Assembly: GCF_025698545.1 (NCBI RefSeq)
Contig: NC_068570.1
Location: forward strand, 44,969,924-45,033,923
Direction: 5' to 3'
Source: Gossypium raimondii
Lineage: Eukaryota > Streptophyta > Magnoliopsida > Malvales > Malvaceae
Length of the DNA stretch: 64,000 nucleotides
This document shows positions 54,221 through 64,000 of this stretch, piece after piece. Within the stretch, counting starts at the first letter, position 1, and every line of letters starts with the position of its first letter. The position numbers and the translations under genes are program-made. A model generated the notes under the pieces. That model did no database searches. It was not told the origin of the DNA and saw nothing but the letters and a program-made list of their open reading frames with translations.

Positions 54221-55102
54221 CTATTTGTCTCGCTCTACATGAGCACCCCAGTAGTGCCTCCAACGTTGTCCATTAACTTTAAATGTGTCCGCCCTTTTCA
54301 TGTCATTGACATCAATAGCTCCATACAGATATAAATGAGCTACCAAGCATTGTTCATTAAAATTGAAAGGTCTATTTTGCTCCAACAATGTCCATAAGGG
54401 TCTCCGCTTAAATGAATCTTCATCACTATCAGAATTGTTGTGGCAAAATCTTATGAATTCTTCCTCTACTGTTGTTTCCACCAAGTCAATTTCTCGACAT
54501 TCCTCATTCTCATCAGCACATTTCAAGGCATTAAATACATTGAATGTGATTTGCTGGTCATTCATCCTCATGGTCAATTTCCCTTTCAGCACATCAATTA
54601 AAGTCCTGCCAGTAGCAAGAAAAGGTCTTCCAAGAATAATTGGCACATCATGGTCAACTTCATATTCTAAAATAATAAAATCCGTAGGGAAGATAATTTT
54701 ATCTACCCTTACCAGTACATCTTTAATTTTACCTTCCAAATGTGCATAGGATCGATCGGTTAGTTGCAATGTGACTGTTATGGGTCTTGCCTTCTTAATT
54801 CCTAACTTTTTAGAAATAGACAGAGGCATTAAATTTATACTCACTCCTAAATTACATAATTCCTTACCAACATAATGATTTACAATGAAACATGGGCTAG
54901 TGAAACTCCCTAAGTCCTTTAACTTTGGAGGCAACTTATTCATGGACATTGATGTGCACTTTTCAGTGAGAGAAACAGTCTCAAATTCTCCCAATCTATG
55001 CTTCTTTGACAATATGTCTTTCATAAATTTAACGTAGTTGAACATTTGCTCCAAAGTTTCTACTACCAATATATTGATATGGAGTTGTTTCAAAACCTCC
55101 AA
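54221..55102 (-). pseudogene. Aspartic protease joined to the integrase tail
   Basis: A single 293-codon frame: 'KLPPKLKDLGSFTSPCFIVN', 'GKELCNLGVSINLMPLSISK', 'RSYAHLEGKIKDVLVRVDKI', 'VPIILGRPFLATGRTLIDVL', 'LTMRMNDQQITFNVFNALKC'. After an acidic linker it ends 'MKRADTFKVNGQRWRHYWG'. The active site reads CNLGVS where the family has CDLGAS, so the catalytic Asp is Asn. The final segment belongs to the C-terminus of Athila integrase in intact elements, so a large in-frame deletion removed RT, RNase H and integrase. Confidence 0.87.
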
Positions 55103-56790
55103 AAATATTTTGAACTGAATATCCTGTTTGGAATTGTGAAATCGCTAAGGAAAAGGTAAATGTAGTTGCTCTTCAGGTTTCTAATATTGTTTTCCAATGG
55201 CATTTCTGTTGACAACCTAATCTAATTCTACCACAACATTTTTCTACTTACCTTTTTAGGTTCAGTTTGTTTTTTGGATGACTCTAGGATCTTTACATGG
55301 TTGTTATTCGAGTTATCCTCTGTTACTGTGGCATCTTGAGCAACATCATCAAGCTGAGTTCTGCTCTAAGAGTGATGGCCTTACAATGCTTTTTCCCTTA
55401 TGATCTCGAATTCTCAGTATCATTTGACAAAACTCTTCGTGGCCCCAGCCTGACTATGAATTATGACATCATTCTTGGCCGTATATTATTTCAACAAGTC
55501 GTCAATAGATGATGATGATGCCCATGCCTAACCTTACTAAGAATTTTGCCTCGGCATAGAATGATTATAACTAGGTGGTGCACTATTGGCATTCTGTCTT
55601 GAGGCATTGTTAAAATTTCCTGCACCTTGATTATTCCAACTAAATTTCGAATGATGCTTCCACCCTGGATTGTAAGTGTTGGAATAGGGGTTATTATTCC
55701 AATTAAAATTACCCATGTAGCACACAAATGTTGGGTTTGATGGGCATTCATCAAACACATGGTCTTCACCATAATAAACACACGCTGGCTCGACTGATTT
55801 CATCTCTTGAATTGTAGTTGGTCTCTTTATTATTTTGATCATATTAGTTAAAGATGATATCTGAGCAGTCAATGAAGTGATTGCATGAAGTTCTATGCTG
55901 CCAGTCGCTCTGCTGCCAGTCCCAACTTGAGTGGTAAGATACTGATAATCATTGTTGGCAATCTTTTCTAAAATCTCATATGCTTCATTATAAGATTTAT
56001 CTAATAGAGTACCATTGGTAGAAGCGTCAACTACCATCGTTGTATGCACATTCAGCCAATTATAGAATATCTCCATCTTAGTCTAATGCTGAAATCCATA
56101 CATCGGGCATTTTTGAATTCAATCTCTAAATCGTTCCCAAGCTTCATATAATGTTTTATCCTCTAATTTTTGAAAATACGTGAAGTCATTCTTGAGCTTA
56201 GAATTTATATTTGGTAGATTATACTGTAGCAAAAATCTCTTACAAAAGTCATTCCATGATGCCACTGTTCTCAATGGCAAAGCACTTAACCATACTCTAG
56301 CACGATCTCTTAAAGAATATGGAAACAATTTAAGTCGCAAGGCATCTTCAGGAACATCTTGTTATCCAAACGAATCACAAACCTCTCAAAAAGGTCTTAA
56401 ATGTAGTATTGGATCTTCAGTTGGTAGTCCACTGAACTGTCTTACTATTTGCAACATGTGAAACATTACCAGTTTCAACTTAAATTACAAAGCTTCTATT
56501 TGTGGCCTGACTATCCCCGGATTCAAATCATCCAAAATTGGAATAATATGCTCTTGAATGGGTCTGTCTCGGTCATCTATCACCTAACAAACATGAAGAT
56601 TGGCGCCTTGACCATTCAAATTATCATTCATATCAGGTATCACCCTACGAATAAGAGGATTAGAATCTTGACCATTCGAATTATCATTGAGACTAGGATC
56701 ATTCCCATTTCTAGCCTTTTTTTGAAGTTCTTTTCGCCTTCTTCATAAAGTTCTCTCGATCTCTAGGTCAAAAGGATACTCTTTGTTAGC
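55103..56790 (-). pseudogene. gag of the gag-only Athila-like element
   Basis: Starts near 56770 ('MRRDVPANKEYPFDLEIERT'). Core: 'DALRLKLFPYSLRDRARVWL', 'ALPLRTVASWNDFCKRFLLQ', 'KLEDKTLYEAWERFRD', then after a stop at 56119 a 179-codon frame 'NVHTTMVVDASTNGTLLDKS', 'EAYEILEKIANNDYQYLTTQ', 'LTAQISSLTNMIKIIKRPTT'. The knuckle is CVYYGEDHVFDEC, with Tyr in place of the second Cys. An Asn-rich tail ends at 55537. It is homologous to the gag at 24131-25850 but from a different family. Confidence 0.9.
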
Positions 56791-56905
56791 AGGAACGTCT
56801 CTTCTCATGTACTGATTGAAAACATGTAGAAATTAAATTAAACTAAGTTAAATTAAACTAATGGAATTAAGTAAAATAACCAAACCAAATTACACCAAAT
56901 TGTCG

Positions 56906-56923
56906 ATCCCCAACAACGGTGCC
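56906..56923 (-). other. Primer binding site, tRNA-Asp-like
   Basis: The plus strand ATCCCCAACAACGGTGCCA resembles the tRNA-Asp 3' end with three transitions, leaving TGGCACCGTTGTTGGGGA on the minus strand. It sits seven bases from the LTR edge at 56931. Confidence 0.82.
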
Positions 56924-56930
56924 AAAAACT

Positions 56931-58526
56931 TGTCGCGTGTGAATATAATATGCAAATTGTGCAAGCATACACGTTGGATCAAGTAATAAAGTGATAAGTG
57001 AGGTCGTCTACATAGGGATCGGATTAGGTATAGAAGTGGTTCTGTTATTATAATGAAATTTGATTAATGTTATAGAAAAAACAATAATAAGAATATAGTG
57101 TTAATTTAAAGGAATAATGATATGTACAGTATGTGTAACTGATAAATAATTGGAAATGCTATGGAAATGCAAGAGTAAAAATCTAATGGCAATTACGAAA
57201 ATGATTATATGAATTATATGTAACTAAAAAAAAACAACTAAGTATGTGATTACAAAGATACTACAAAAAGGGATAAAAGACATACAATGTTGATATGGAA
57301 GGTTTGAATTACTAAGAATATACCCTTACTGTTAGAAATGCCTTGGCAAAATCGTAATCAATCTACTGCTCAGAAGATTTCTAAAGTGGTCTGCTTCTTT
57401 CGAGAGCAAAAACTTCAAGTTACCTTGCCCGTGTCTATAGGCCTTTAATACGGTACCCTGCACTATTTTCTTCTATATGAACGTTGCTCTATGTCTAGAG
57501 TCTACTACAAGTATTTATCGAGTACTTGCTCATATCATTCAATTTAAGTCCAATTAATCGAACCTTTTTAGAATTAAATTAGTTTATGGGCATTTTGCAC
57601 AGTTGTCTATGTTTGGGGATTGCACGCATACAATTTAGAAATAAAAAAATTTGAATGGAACAGTAAATTAATTCAGATCTATGCTTCAACCATTAAAGAA
57701 AATAAAGGTTTCATCATGTAATTTCAACCCTATGAGATTTAGCTCATGTGTTGGAAAAGAGAATTCAAAACAAAAATATCATTCAACATCATTTTCACCA
57801 AATCAATTCATGGAGAAATAGTTAAGAAATAATAGAAGAACGACGGGACGATAGCTTTCGCGTGTCTTGTTCACACTTTTGCAACACAGTGTCCTATGGA
57901 TGCTAAGAGGGACTGGCTTTGTATTCGTCTTTCCTTCTCTACTTAACCGCTACCCTCTAGTTTCGCCTATGGATATCCATCATTGTTCGCTGTTTAGGGT
58001 TTCCTCCTTTGGCTTTTTATATTTTTTTCCCTATTGTAAATCCAACAACCCATGTTTATCTTCTCCTCTTTTTAAATTCTTTATCAACAACTCAAGATTA
58101 TCTTCTCCTTTTTTAAATTCTTTTTTTCTAGGATAAAAACCAACGACCCAGGATTATCTTCTCCTCTTTTTTAGGTAGATTTTTCTGGTACAAGTACAGT
58201 TGGGCTGAAACTGGTATGCGTTGAATGTTGACTCAATATTTTTGGCATTTCCATGGCATCCGTGTTGATAAAATGTCCAACTCTTCTCCCCGAAAAACCT
58301 TTATTCCTTTAATTCTTACTCCTCAACCTGCACCTGCCAAGCCACCAAACACAGCCCTGCTACAAGCAATTAAAAGTAACAAATAATAATATTTAAGCAC
58401 CGTCCAAGCTTCTTGTGCAATATTCTAAAAATGCTAAAATAATGTCCTAAAATACAACTAAGTTCACTTAATTACAGATAATTAACCCAGTCTAAAGGCA
58501 TGAATTATAACACTTTTCAAGAGTCA
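56931..58526 (-). repeat. 5' LTR (right copy) of the gag-only Athila (1596 bp)
   Basis: Starts TGTCGCGTGTGAATATAA and ends CAAGAGTCA, matching the left copy except for about 820 bp (57472-58290) that the left copy lacks. The last few bases are altered (GAGTCA against GAGTTATCA), so the outer edge is slightly uncertain. A plus-strand frame at 57867-58136 lies inside the extra segment and has no recognised domain. Confidence 0.84.
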
Positions 58527-58529
58527 TTC

Positions 58530-59600
58530 GAAGCACGGTACTCATCGGGTACGGTGGTCATTTGTGGGATCCCTTAATGAACATTTTGGAAGCCGTTAGT
58601 TATTCCTCATTATGGGTCTGAGCCAATACGGGTATGATCAATATGTACCTACTACAGCTTGTTTAAACAGGGTGGAAGCTTTGGTTCAAGACCTAGGATT
58701 TTGGAAGAAATTGAAAAGATACGAATCAAGTGGGGTCAAACCTTGAGCCTGGAATTAGGAACCTTTTCAACTTTTCCCCCTAGAAAATGTATATTCAGTG
58801 GCACCTAAAAAGAAGCAAAATCTCTGTGTCAGCGCAATTCAAGGGAAAGAGGAAGGTCCCAGATGACGCAGTCAAGCTAACAGAAAAGATATGAAATTTT
58901 GAGATGTATCTGAGGGGGAGAGATGAAGAGGTCAAACGACAACAAGAGCAGCACCAGGCATATGTAAAGGAAAAGGAGGAAGAAATCATGAGACAACAAT
59001 AGCAACACCGGCTAGGCATGAAGGGAAGAGAGGAAGAACTAAGAATACAATTAGAATGACTTCAACAAGAAAGATCTGACTTGTTCGCTCAGATTCAGAG
59101 GTTGGAGGCGGATCTGAGTCTGCATGCTAATGAACTCTAGAAAGCTTGAGAATAAGAGCGAACCTGGAGGAGGGTGTCTGATGAGAAAATTGTTGAAATG
59201 GAGGTGCTAGAGGGGGACATTTTCAGTCTAAATAAAGAATTAAAGATAAAAGAAGAGAAAAACAAAGAGGTCATAGAAGAATATATGGAGCTCTTGTGAC
59301 GTTTTGATTATCGTGGAACAAATAGGAGTAAGAAAACAAGAGGTGTTTGCAATAATGCATAGGGAAGGTCAGGTGTTCCCTTAGCAAGCTGAAGACATAT
59401 GTGAACAGATTGAAGAACTCAAAAAAGAATCTACCCCTTTTGTGACTAGGAATGAACCTGCAATGAAACTTCTAGAGGTGGCTCAGGCACATTATCAATA
59501 GTTCATCAAGTTCATAAGTAGGAAGATGAAGAACGCGCAGTAGAGATTTTCCCTATGGCAATAGGATTGATTAGGAATTTCTTTAAGTAGTAATGAAAAA
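58530..59600 (+). pseudogene. Tat/Ogre gag N-terminal half with coiled coil, decayed
   Basis: Frames recall the large gag of Tat elements: 'GLSQYGYDQYVPTTACLNRV', 'EALVQDLGFWKKLKRYES', then from 58790 a Glu/Lys/Gln-rich stretch to 59550 suggestive of a coiled coil. Later come 'EDICEQIEELKKESTPFVTR' and 'NEPAMKLLEVAQAHYQ'. There are many stops and frameshifts and no long frame survives. Confidence 0.65.
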
Positions 59601-59892
59601 TGAAATAAAATTGTAAGCCGAACAGTTTTTGAACCTTCCATGAAAGAAATGTTTATAATCAATTATTTTTATGACAGTGTGCCTCAATTTCAATCAATCA
59701 TTCATTCATTCACTAATTCACTCATTTGTTTATTTAGAAACATTATTTGAAAAAAAGAACATTTTTTAATGAAAAATCCAAATAATTTTCTAACTTTGGA
59801 AATAAATGCCATTTGAAAATGGACTAAGGATAGCTCACTAGTATAACACCCGCTCAAAAGCCAAGAATAGGACGAACGAAGAATTAGCACGT

Positions 59893-61020
59893 ATGACTAA
59901 ACTGGAGGAACAGATGGAACAGATTATGGAAATGATGACTACAATGGTCAAAGGCAAGGCCAAGGTAGGAGAAGGAAGTGAAATAGACAAAGGAAAGTTA
60001 ATTGTGGATGAAAAAGCTCATAAATTTAGCCTAATTGAAGAACGTTTGAAAGCCATCAAAGGATTAGACACCTTTGGATCTATAGAAGTAGAAGGCTTAT
60101 GTATGGTACTCGATGTGGTCGTCCCACCAAAATTCAAAGTTCCTGACTTTGAAAAATTCAATGGTAGTAGTTGCCCTATTACTCACTTCACCATGTACTG
60201 TAAGAAAATGGTTGCTTACTCCAAATATGACAAACTGCTAATTCACATATTTCAAGACAGTCTAACCGGATATGCGACTCACTGGCATGTAAAGTTGGAC
60301 AGGAGCCAGATTTGAACTTGGGGAGAGCTTGCACGGGCATTTATTACTCAATAAAAACATATTGTAGACATGGCCCCAAACTGTCTGACTCTACAAAACA
60401 TGGAAAAGAAATCAAATAAGAGTTTTAAGGAATGCACATAATGGTGGAGGGATCTAGCACCACATGTACAGCCCCCGCTCACGGAAAATGAGATCACTGT
60501 TCTGTTCATTGGTACGTTAAAAGACATATAGTACGACAGGATGGTAGGAAATGCCTCTAAGACTTTTACAGATATGGTATTATCCGGAGAAATGATAGTG
60601 AATGCATTGAAGTCGGGAAAAATAGATGATTCTTTGAGCGCGAAGAGAGGTGTCACTAGGAAGAAAAAAGAAATAGAAACGCAAACAATAGCACCAAGCA
60701 GATACCCATACTCTTACATTCCATACCCATGCCCAATACCTCCACGCCCCAATACCCAGCTATAAATGCTACCAATACTTTACCGTTTATGTATCGTCCA
60801 CCTGTACCTATTACAAATCCCCCATGTTAACTATGTCAACTGGGTCCCCACAGACCCAAGCTCCAGTAAGGCCACCACGGGAGAGGATTGTGTTTGACCC
60901 AATTCTCATCTCCTACTCAGAACTTTTTCTGATTCTAGTAGTGAAGCACCTCTTTGTACTTGCACACAAGGAACCAATGCAACTGCCATTTCCAAAGTGC
61001 TATGATTTCAGTGCTTGATG
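59893..61020 (+). pseudogene. Tat/Ogre gag core
   Basis: A 140-codon frame (59893-60315): 'MTKLEEQMEQIMEMMTTMVK', 'SLIEERLKAIKGLDTFGSIE', 'PPKFKVPDFEKFNGSSCPIT', 'FTMYCKKMVAYSKYDKLLIH', 'FQDSLTGYATHWHVKLDRSQ'. After a stop the core continues ('GELARAF', 'APNCLTLQNMEKKSNKSFKE', 'PPLTENEITVLFIGTLK', 'DRMVGNASKTFTDMVLSGEM', 'KSGKIDDSLSAKR'). The stretch near 60700-60830 is Pro/Tyr-rich. The match to Tat gag is strong; stops are at about 60313, 60528 and 60763. Confidence 0.87.
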
Positions 61021-62402
61021 TGCGTATCACTCTAGCAATCCAGGTCATACCATCGAAAAATACTTAGCATTGAAATATATTACAAGGGTAGGAAAGATAA
61101 ATTTCCAGTGAGAGAATACACCAGATGTTAACACGAATTTGTTACCAAACCACAATCAAATAGTTAATGCTATGACTGAAGAAAAGAGAATGAAATCACA
61201 ACCCCACTCAAACGACTCTTCGACATCTTGAGAAAGTCAAATCTAATTCAAGCTGAGCCACCTAGGTTTGTAATGGGAATTGATATGGATCAAATCTAAA
61301 AATTCCACCAAGAAGCTCGAGGACACTCTATCCAGGTTTGCCCAACATTTAGGGAAAATATACAGTGTCTTTTGGATTCTTTCCAACTAGAGGTACGGGA
61401 GGGTGTTAAGACCAATGAGATAAACACGTTAGATGCGAAACCTGTCACCATCGTATATGTAAAGAAACCCCTATTGGAAAAGAATCTACCTCAAAGGTCG
61501 TACAGGATGATGATTTGGTCATTAGGGTTATCGACCCTTTTAAGTATGGAGATGACCAACGAGTTCCTTAGAGATATGATTATGAAGTGGTTCGATTTGA
61601 TGTCTCCAACATATCAGGACTTAGTGGCATAAATCAAAGCAGGCGTTGTTACAAGCAAAACACAGTGGGGGAAAGAACCCCATGGTTAAGAAGCGATTTT
61701 AGAAAATCAACTAGAAATTGACGGTAAAGAATCAGCTAAGGAAGCGAGGGAGGAACAAAAGGGAGAAGTCAAGAATGATGAAGTTAACAAATTTTTGCGT
61801 CTAATAAAGCACAACGAGTATAGTGTGGTCGAGCAGTTGAACAAAACACCAGCAAGAATTTCTTTGATGTCACTAATTTTAAACTCAGAGCCACAAAGGG
61901 AGGCTTTTGTACGAGTTCTAAAACAAGCTTACGTCGCTCACAACGTGTCAGTAGATAATGTCAGTCACTTAGCAGAGAGCATTTTGGCCCCAAATTACAT
62001 ATCTTTCAATGATGATGACATAACCCCCGATGGAAGATGAAGTACCAAGGCACTACACATCCCACTAAAGTGTAAAGTTTATTTTGTGGCTAGGGTCCTG
62101 ATCGATAATGGGTCATCGATCAATGTCCTGTCTTTGTCAACATTGTCCAAGTTTCCCGTGGACACCTCTTACATGGTATCGAGCCCTTTAGTGGTGTGAG
62201 CTTTTGATGACACTAAAAGAATAGTGATTGGCGAAATAGAGATTCTCTTATTGGTAGGGGCCGTTAATTTCTTTATTTGCTTTTAGGTGATGGATATAAC
62301 GCCTTCTAACAATACATTGTTGGAACTCCCCTAGATTCATTCGACTAGGGTGGTACCATTGTCCTTGCACCGAAGATTGAAATTTGTAGTCGATCAAAAT
62401 TT
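61020..62402 (+). pseudogene. Tat/Ogre gag-protease region
   Basis: Broken frames (61372-61632, 61795-62040) cover the zone between gag and protease. The protease follows at about 62074-62300: 'VYFVARVLIDNGSSINVLSL', 'STLSKFPVDTSYM', 'FFICF'. The active site reads D-N-G-S-S, the form I associate with Tat/Ogre proteases. An earlier segment, 'LILNSEPQREAFVRVLKQAY', is also typical of this clade. Stops within the protease (about 62198 and 62284) inactivate it. Confidence 0.82.
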
Positions 62403-63011
62403 GTGCATCGTGGAGGCAAAGAGGACCTATTGGTAGCTAGCTTGAAAAATTCTCTTTTCATAGAAGTGGATGATGATGTAATAGAGAGTTCCTTCCAGAA
62501 CTTTGAGGTGACCATTGCATCTTACGTGACAGAGGGAATGCGAGCCCCTAAGCCTCATGTGCCACGAACAACGTACATGTTATTTGCCCAGACAGTAGGG
62601 AAGGGTTGGCAAATCCGCTTAGGTTTGGGAAAAGACCTACAAGGTATCTCAGAACCCATTTTTGTTCCCACTCATAATGATATAAGAGGGTTGGGATATA
62701 ATCCCACAATGGAGGATGTCAAGAGGATGTGTAAAGAGCGGAAAGCAAAGAGGTTGGCCCGCATAGCTGGAAAGAAGGTGGTGGAACCACCTTTGATTTG
62801 TCTTCCACTATCTAATACCTTTTACTCAATGGGATTCGAGCACCAGGAAAGGACCCCGGTCAAGTTAATGACTAATGGAGATGCAGTGGACCTAAACATG
62901 ATTGGCGATGAGGTGCCGGTGTCAAGAGACTGGGTTTGTTACAACCCTTCAACCTTGGACAACTGGCAGCTCATACCATTACCTGCTATCCTTATGTGCT
63001 CCGAGATGTAA
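62403..63011 (+). pseudogene. Tat/Ogre pol N-terminal segment with G-patch-like motif
   Basis: A clean 202-codon frame. Residues about 85-110 read 'VGKGWQIRLGLGKDLQGISE' and 'RGLGYNPTMEDV', which resembles the glycine-rich G-patch-like stretch between protease and RT in Tat elements. The initial Met is internal to the original polyprotein and not a true start. Confidence 0.75.
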
Positions 63012-63119
63012 TCAAATTTAACAGTTTTTATATCAAAGTTTAATATCATTCAGTTAAATTAATTTCCTTCAAAAATCCATGTAAAATTGTTTTCTCTTTA
63101 ATGAAGACAGATTTGGATC

Positions 63120-64000
63120 ATGTCCCTAATCACTTTTATTCATTCAATTATTTTCATTCATATACAATATATACATGCTCATACTTATTTCAAGGATATA
63201 CATCATGAATTGATAAATGATCAAAATGATATATTTGAATCAAATTCTCATAATTCTGTTCATTATAACGATCATGGGATGGAAGGGGAGGAAATTATAC
63301 CAGAGGAGTTTTTGAGGCTAGTTGAACTTGAAAAGAATCTTATAAAACCCCACTTTGAGGGAATAAATTTAATCAATCTGGGTGATGATAAGGTAAGAAA
63401 GGAAATTAGGATTGGGACCACTCTCATGCTAGAGCAAAGTTAATTATTGAAGGATCTACTCATTGAGTTCTCAGATGTGTCCGCATGGTCATACCAAGAT
63501 ATACCGGGTTTGAACACCAATATCGTGAAACACAGGCTACCTTTGAAATTAGATTGTAAGCCCATATACCGGAAGTTGAAAAGGATGGAACCTGAGATGC
63601 TGTTGAAGATTAAAGAAGAGGTCAATAAACAATTCGATGCAAGATTTTTGGAAGTAGCTAAATACCCAGAGTAGGTGACGAATATTGTATCGGTGCTTAA
63701 AAAGGATGGGAAAGTTAGAATGTGCATCGAGTATAGAGATTTGAATCAATGCAGCCCCAAGGATAATTTTTTCTTACCTCATATAGACGTACTGGTGGAT
63801 AACACTGCTAAGCATTGTGTTTTCTCTTTCATAGATGGATTCTTGGGGTATAATCAAATAAAAATAGAGATGGAGGACATGGAAAAGACCATGTTCATCA
63901 TGACCTGGGGAACTTTTTGTTATAGGGTTATGCCATTTGGTCTAAAAAATGCTAGGGCCACATATCAACAAGAAATGGTGACACTATTTCATGACATGAT
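63120..64000 (+). pseudogene. Tat/Ogre reverse transcriptase, cut by window end
   Basis: 'EEFLRLVELEKNLIKPHFEG' leads after a stop at 63442 into RT: 'LLIEFSDVSAWSYQDIPGLN', 'IVKHRLPLKLDCKPIYRKLK', then after a stop at 63672 'NIVSVLKKDGKVRMCIEYRD', 'LNQCSPKDNFFLPHIDVLVD', 'FSFIDGFLGYNQIKIEMEDM', 'TWGTFCYRVMPFGLKNARAT'. The YxDD box should lie just beyond the window end. Confidence 0.9.

Larger units (their letters stand above)
50557..58526 (-). mobile_element. Athila-like element carrying only gag and protease (TR-GAG-like)
   Basis: Related LTRs at 50557-52561 and 56931-58526 flank a primer site (56906-56923), gag, protease and a polypurine tract on the minus strand. RT, RNase H and nearly all of integrase are absent. 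The protease frame runs into the few residues that normally end Athila integrase ('TFKVNGQRWRHYWG'). Deleted elements of this type depend on proteins supplied by autonomous relatives. The right outer edge shows no target-site duplication with the left (ACAAC versus TTCGA), so the right flank was rearranged. Confidence 0.85.
58527..64000 (+). mobile_element. Tat/Ogre-type gypsy element, 5'-truncated, continues past the window
   Basis: Plus-strand gag, protease, a G-patch-like segment and RT follow in Tat/Ogre order. No LTR or primer site precedes gag: the sequence begins inside coding material right at the end of the Athila LTR (58526). Every frame carries stops. RNase H, integrase and the 3' LTR, if present, lie beyond 64000. 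Confidence 0.82.

Noticed and set aside
63440..63749. Minus-strand frames of 66 and 95 codons
   Set aside because: Antisense to the Tat reverse transcriptase.

Overview
The window is plant nuclear DNA made almost entirely of nested, decayed transposable elements, with one convincing host gene. The organism is a eudicot with a large repeat-rich genome. Three things point from memory to cotton or a close Malvaceae relative: 2.7-2.9 kb Tekay/Del-type LTRs with 'CACACGGCCGTGTG' islands, Athila elements primed by tRNA-Asp, and Tat/Ogre gag. I could not run a search to confirm the species.

Layout. (1) 1-8268: a plus-strand Ty3/gypsy chromovirus (Tekay-like) whose 5' LTR is cut by the window edge. 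About 1.55 kb of its interior is tandemly duplicated, and protease, part of RNase H and part of integrase are deleted. (2) 9230-10205: a minus-strand Athila/Tat integrase fragment, abutting a plus-strand chromovirus remnant (10206-11191). That remnant is split by a 16.7 kb insertion, resumes at 27912, and ends in its 3' LTR (32150-34953). (3) 11192-27911: the insertion, a minus-strand composite. Its left part is Tekay (LTR, pol, gag) and its right part is Athila (env-position ORF, pol, protease, gag, 5' LTR). It is bounded by AGGTC/AGGTT. (4) 24282-31900: a 3.8 kb direct tandem duplication covering Athila gag, the 5' LTR and about 190 bp of the host chromovirus integrase. (5) 35340-38229: a solo LTR with a perfect CTTAT target-site duplication. 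(6) 38780-40262: a 65-nt-arm hairpin, a TATA-like box and a 1.2 kb foldback palindrome. (7) 40905-48148: an L1-type LINE with RNase H, interrupted by a Copia element (42511-47316). (8) 48259-49365: the host gene, an intronless minus-strand SCP1/FCP1-like phosphatase with an N-terminal membrane segment. (9) 50002-58526: a hAT fragment interrupted by a minus-strand Athila-like element with gag and protease only. Its 3' LTR carries a younger 1.22 kb non-autonomous hAT. (10) 58527-64000: a plus-strand Tat/Ogre-like gag-protease-RT remnant, cut by the window end.

No element looks autonomous. Every retroelement reading frame carries stops, frameshifts or lost catalytic residues. The value of the region lies in the order of nesting and in a few structures that standard annotation would miss: the foldback palindrome, the gag-only element, the chimeric Tekay/Athila block, tRNA-like modules in an LTR, and microhomology-bounded duplications.
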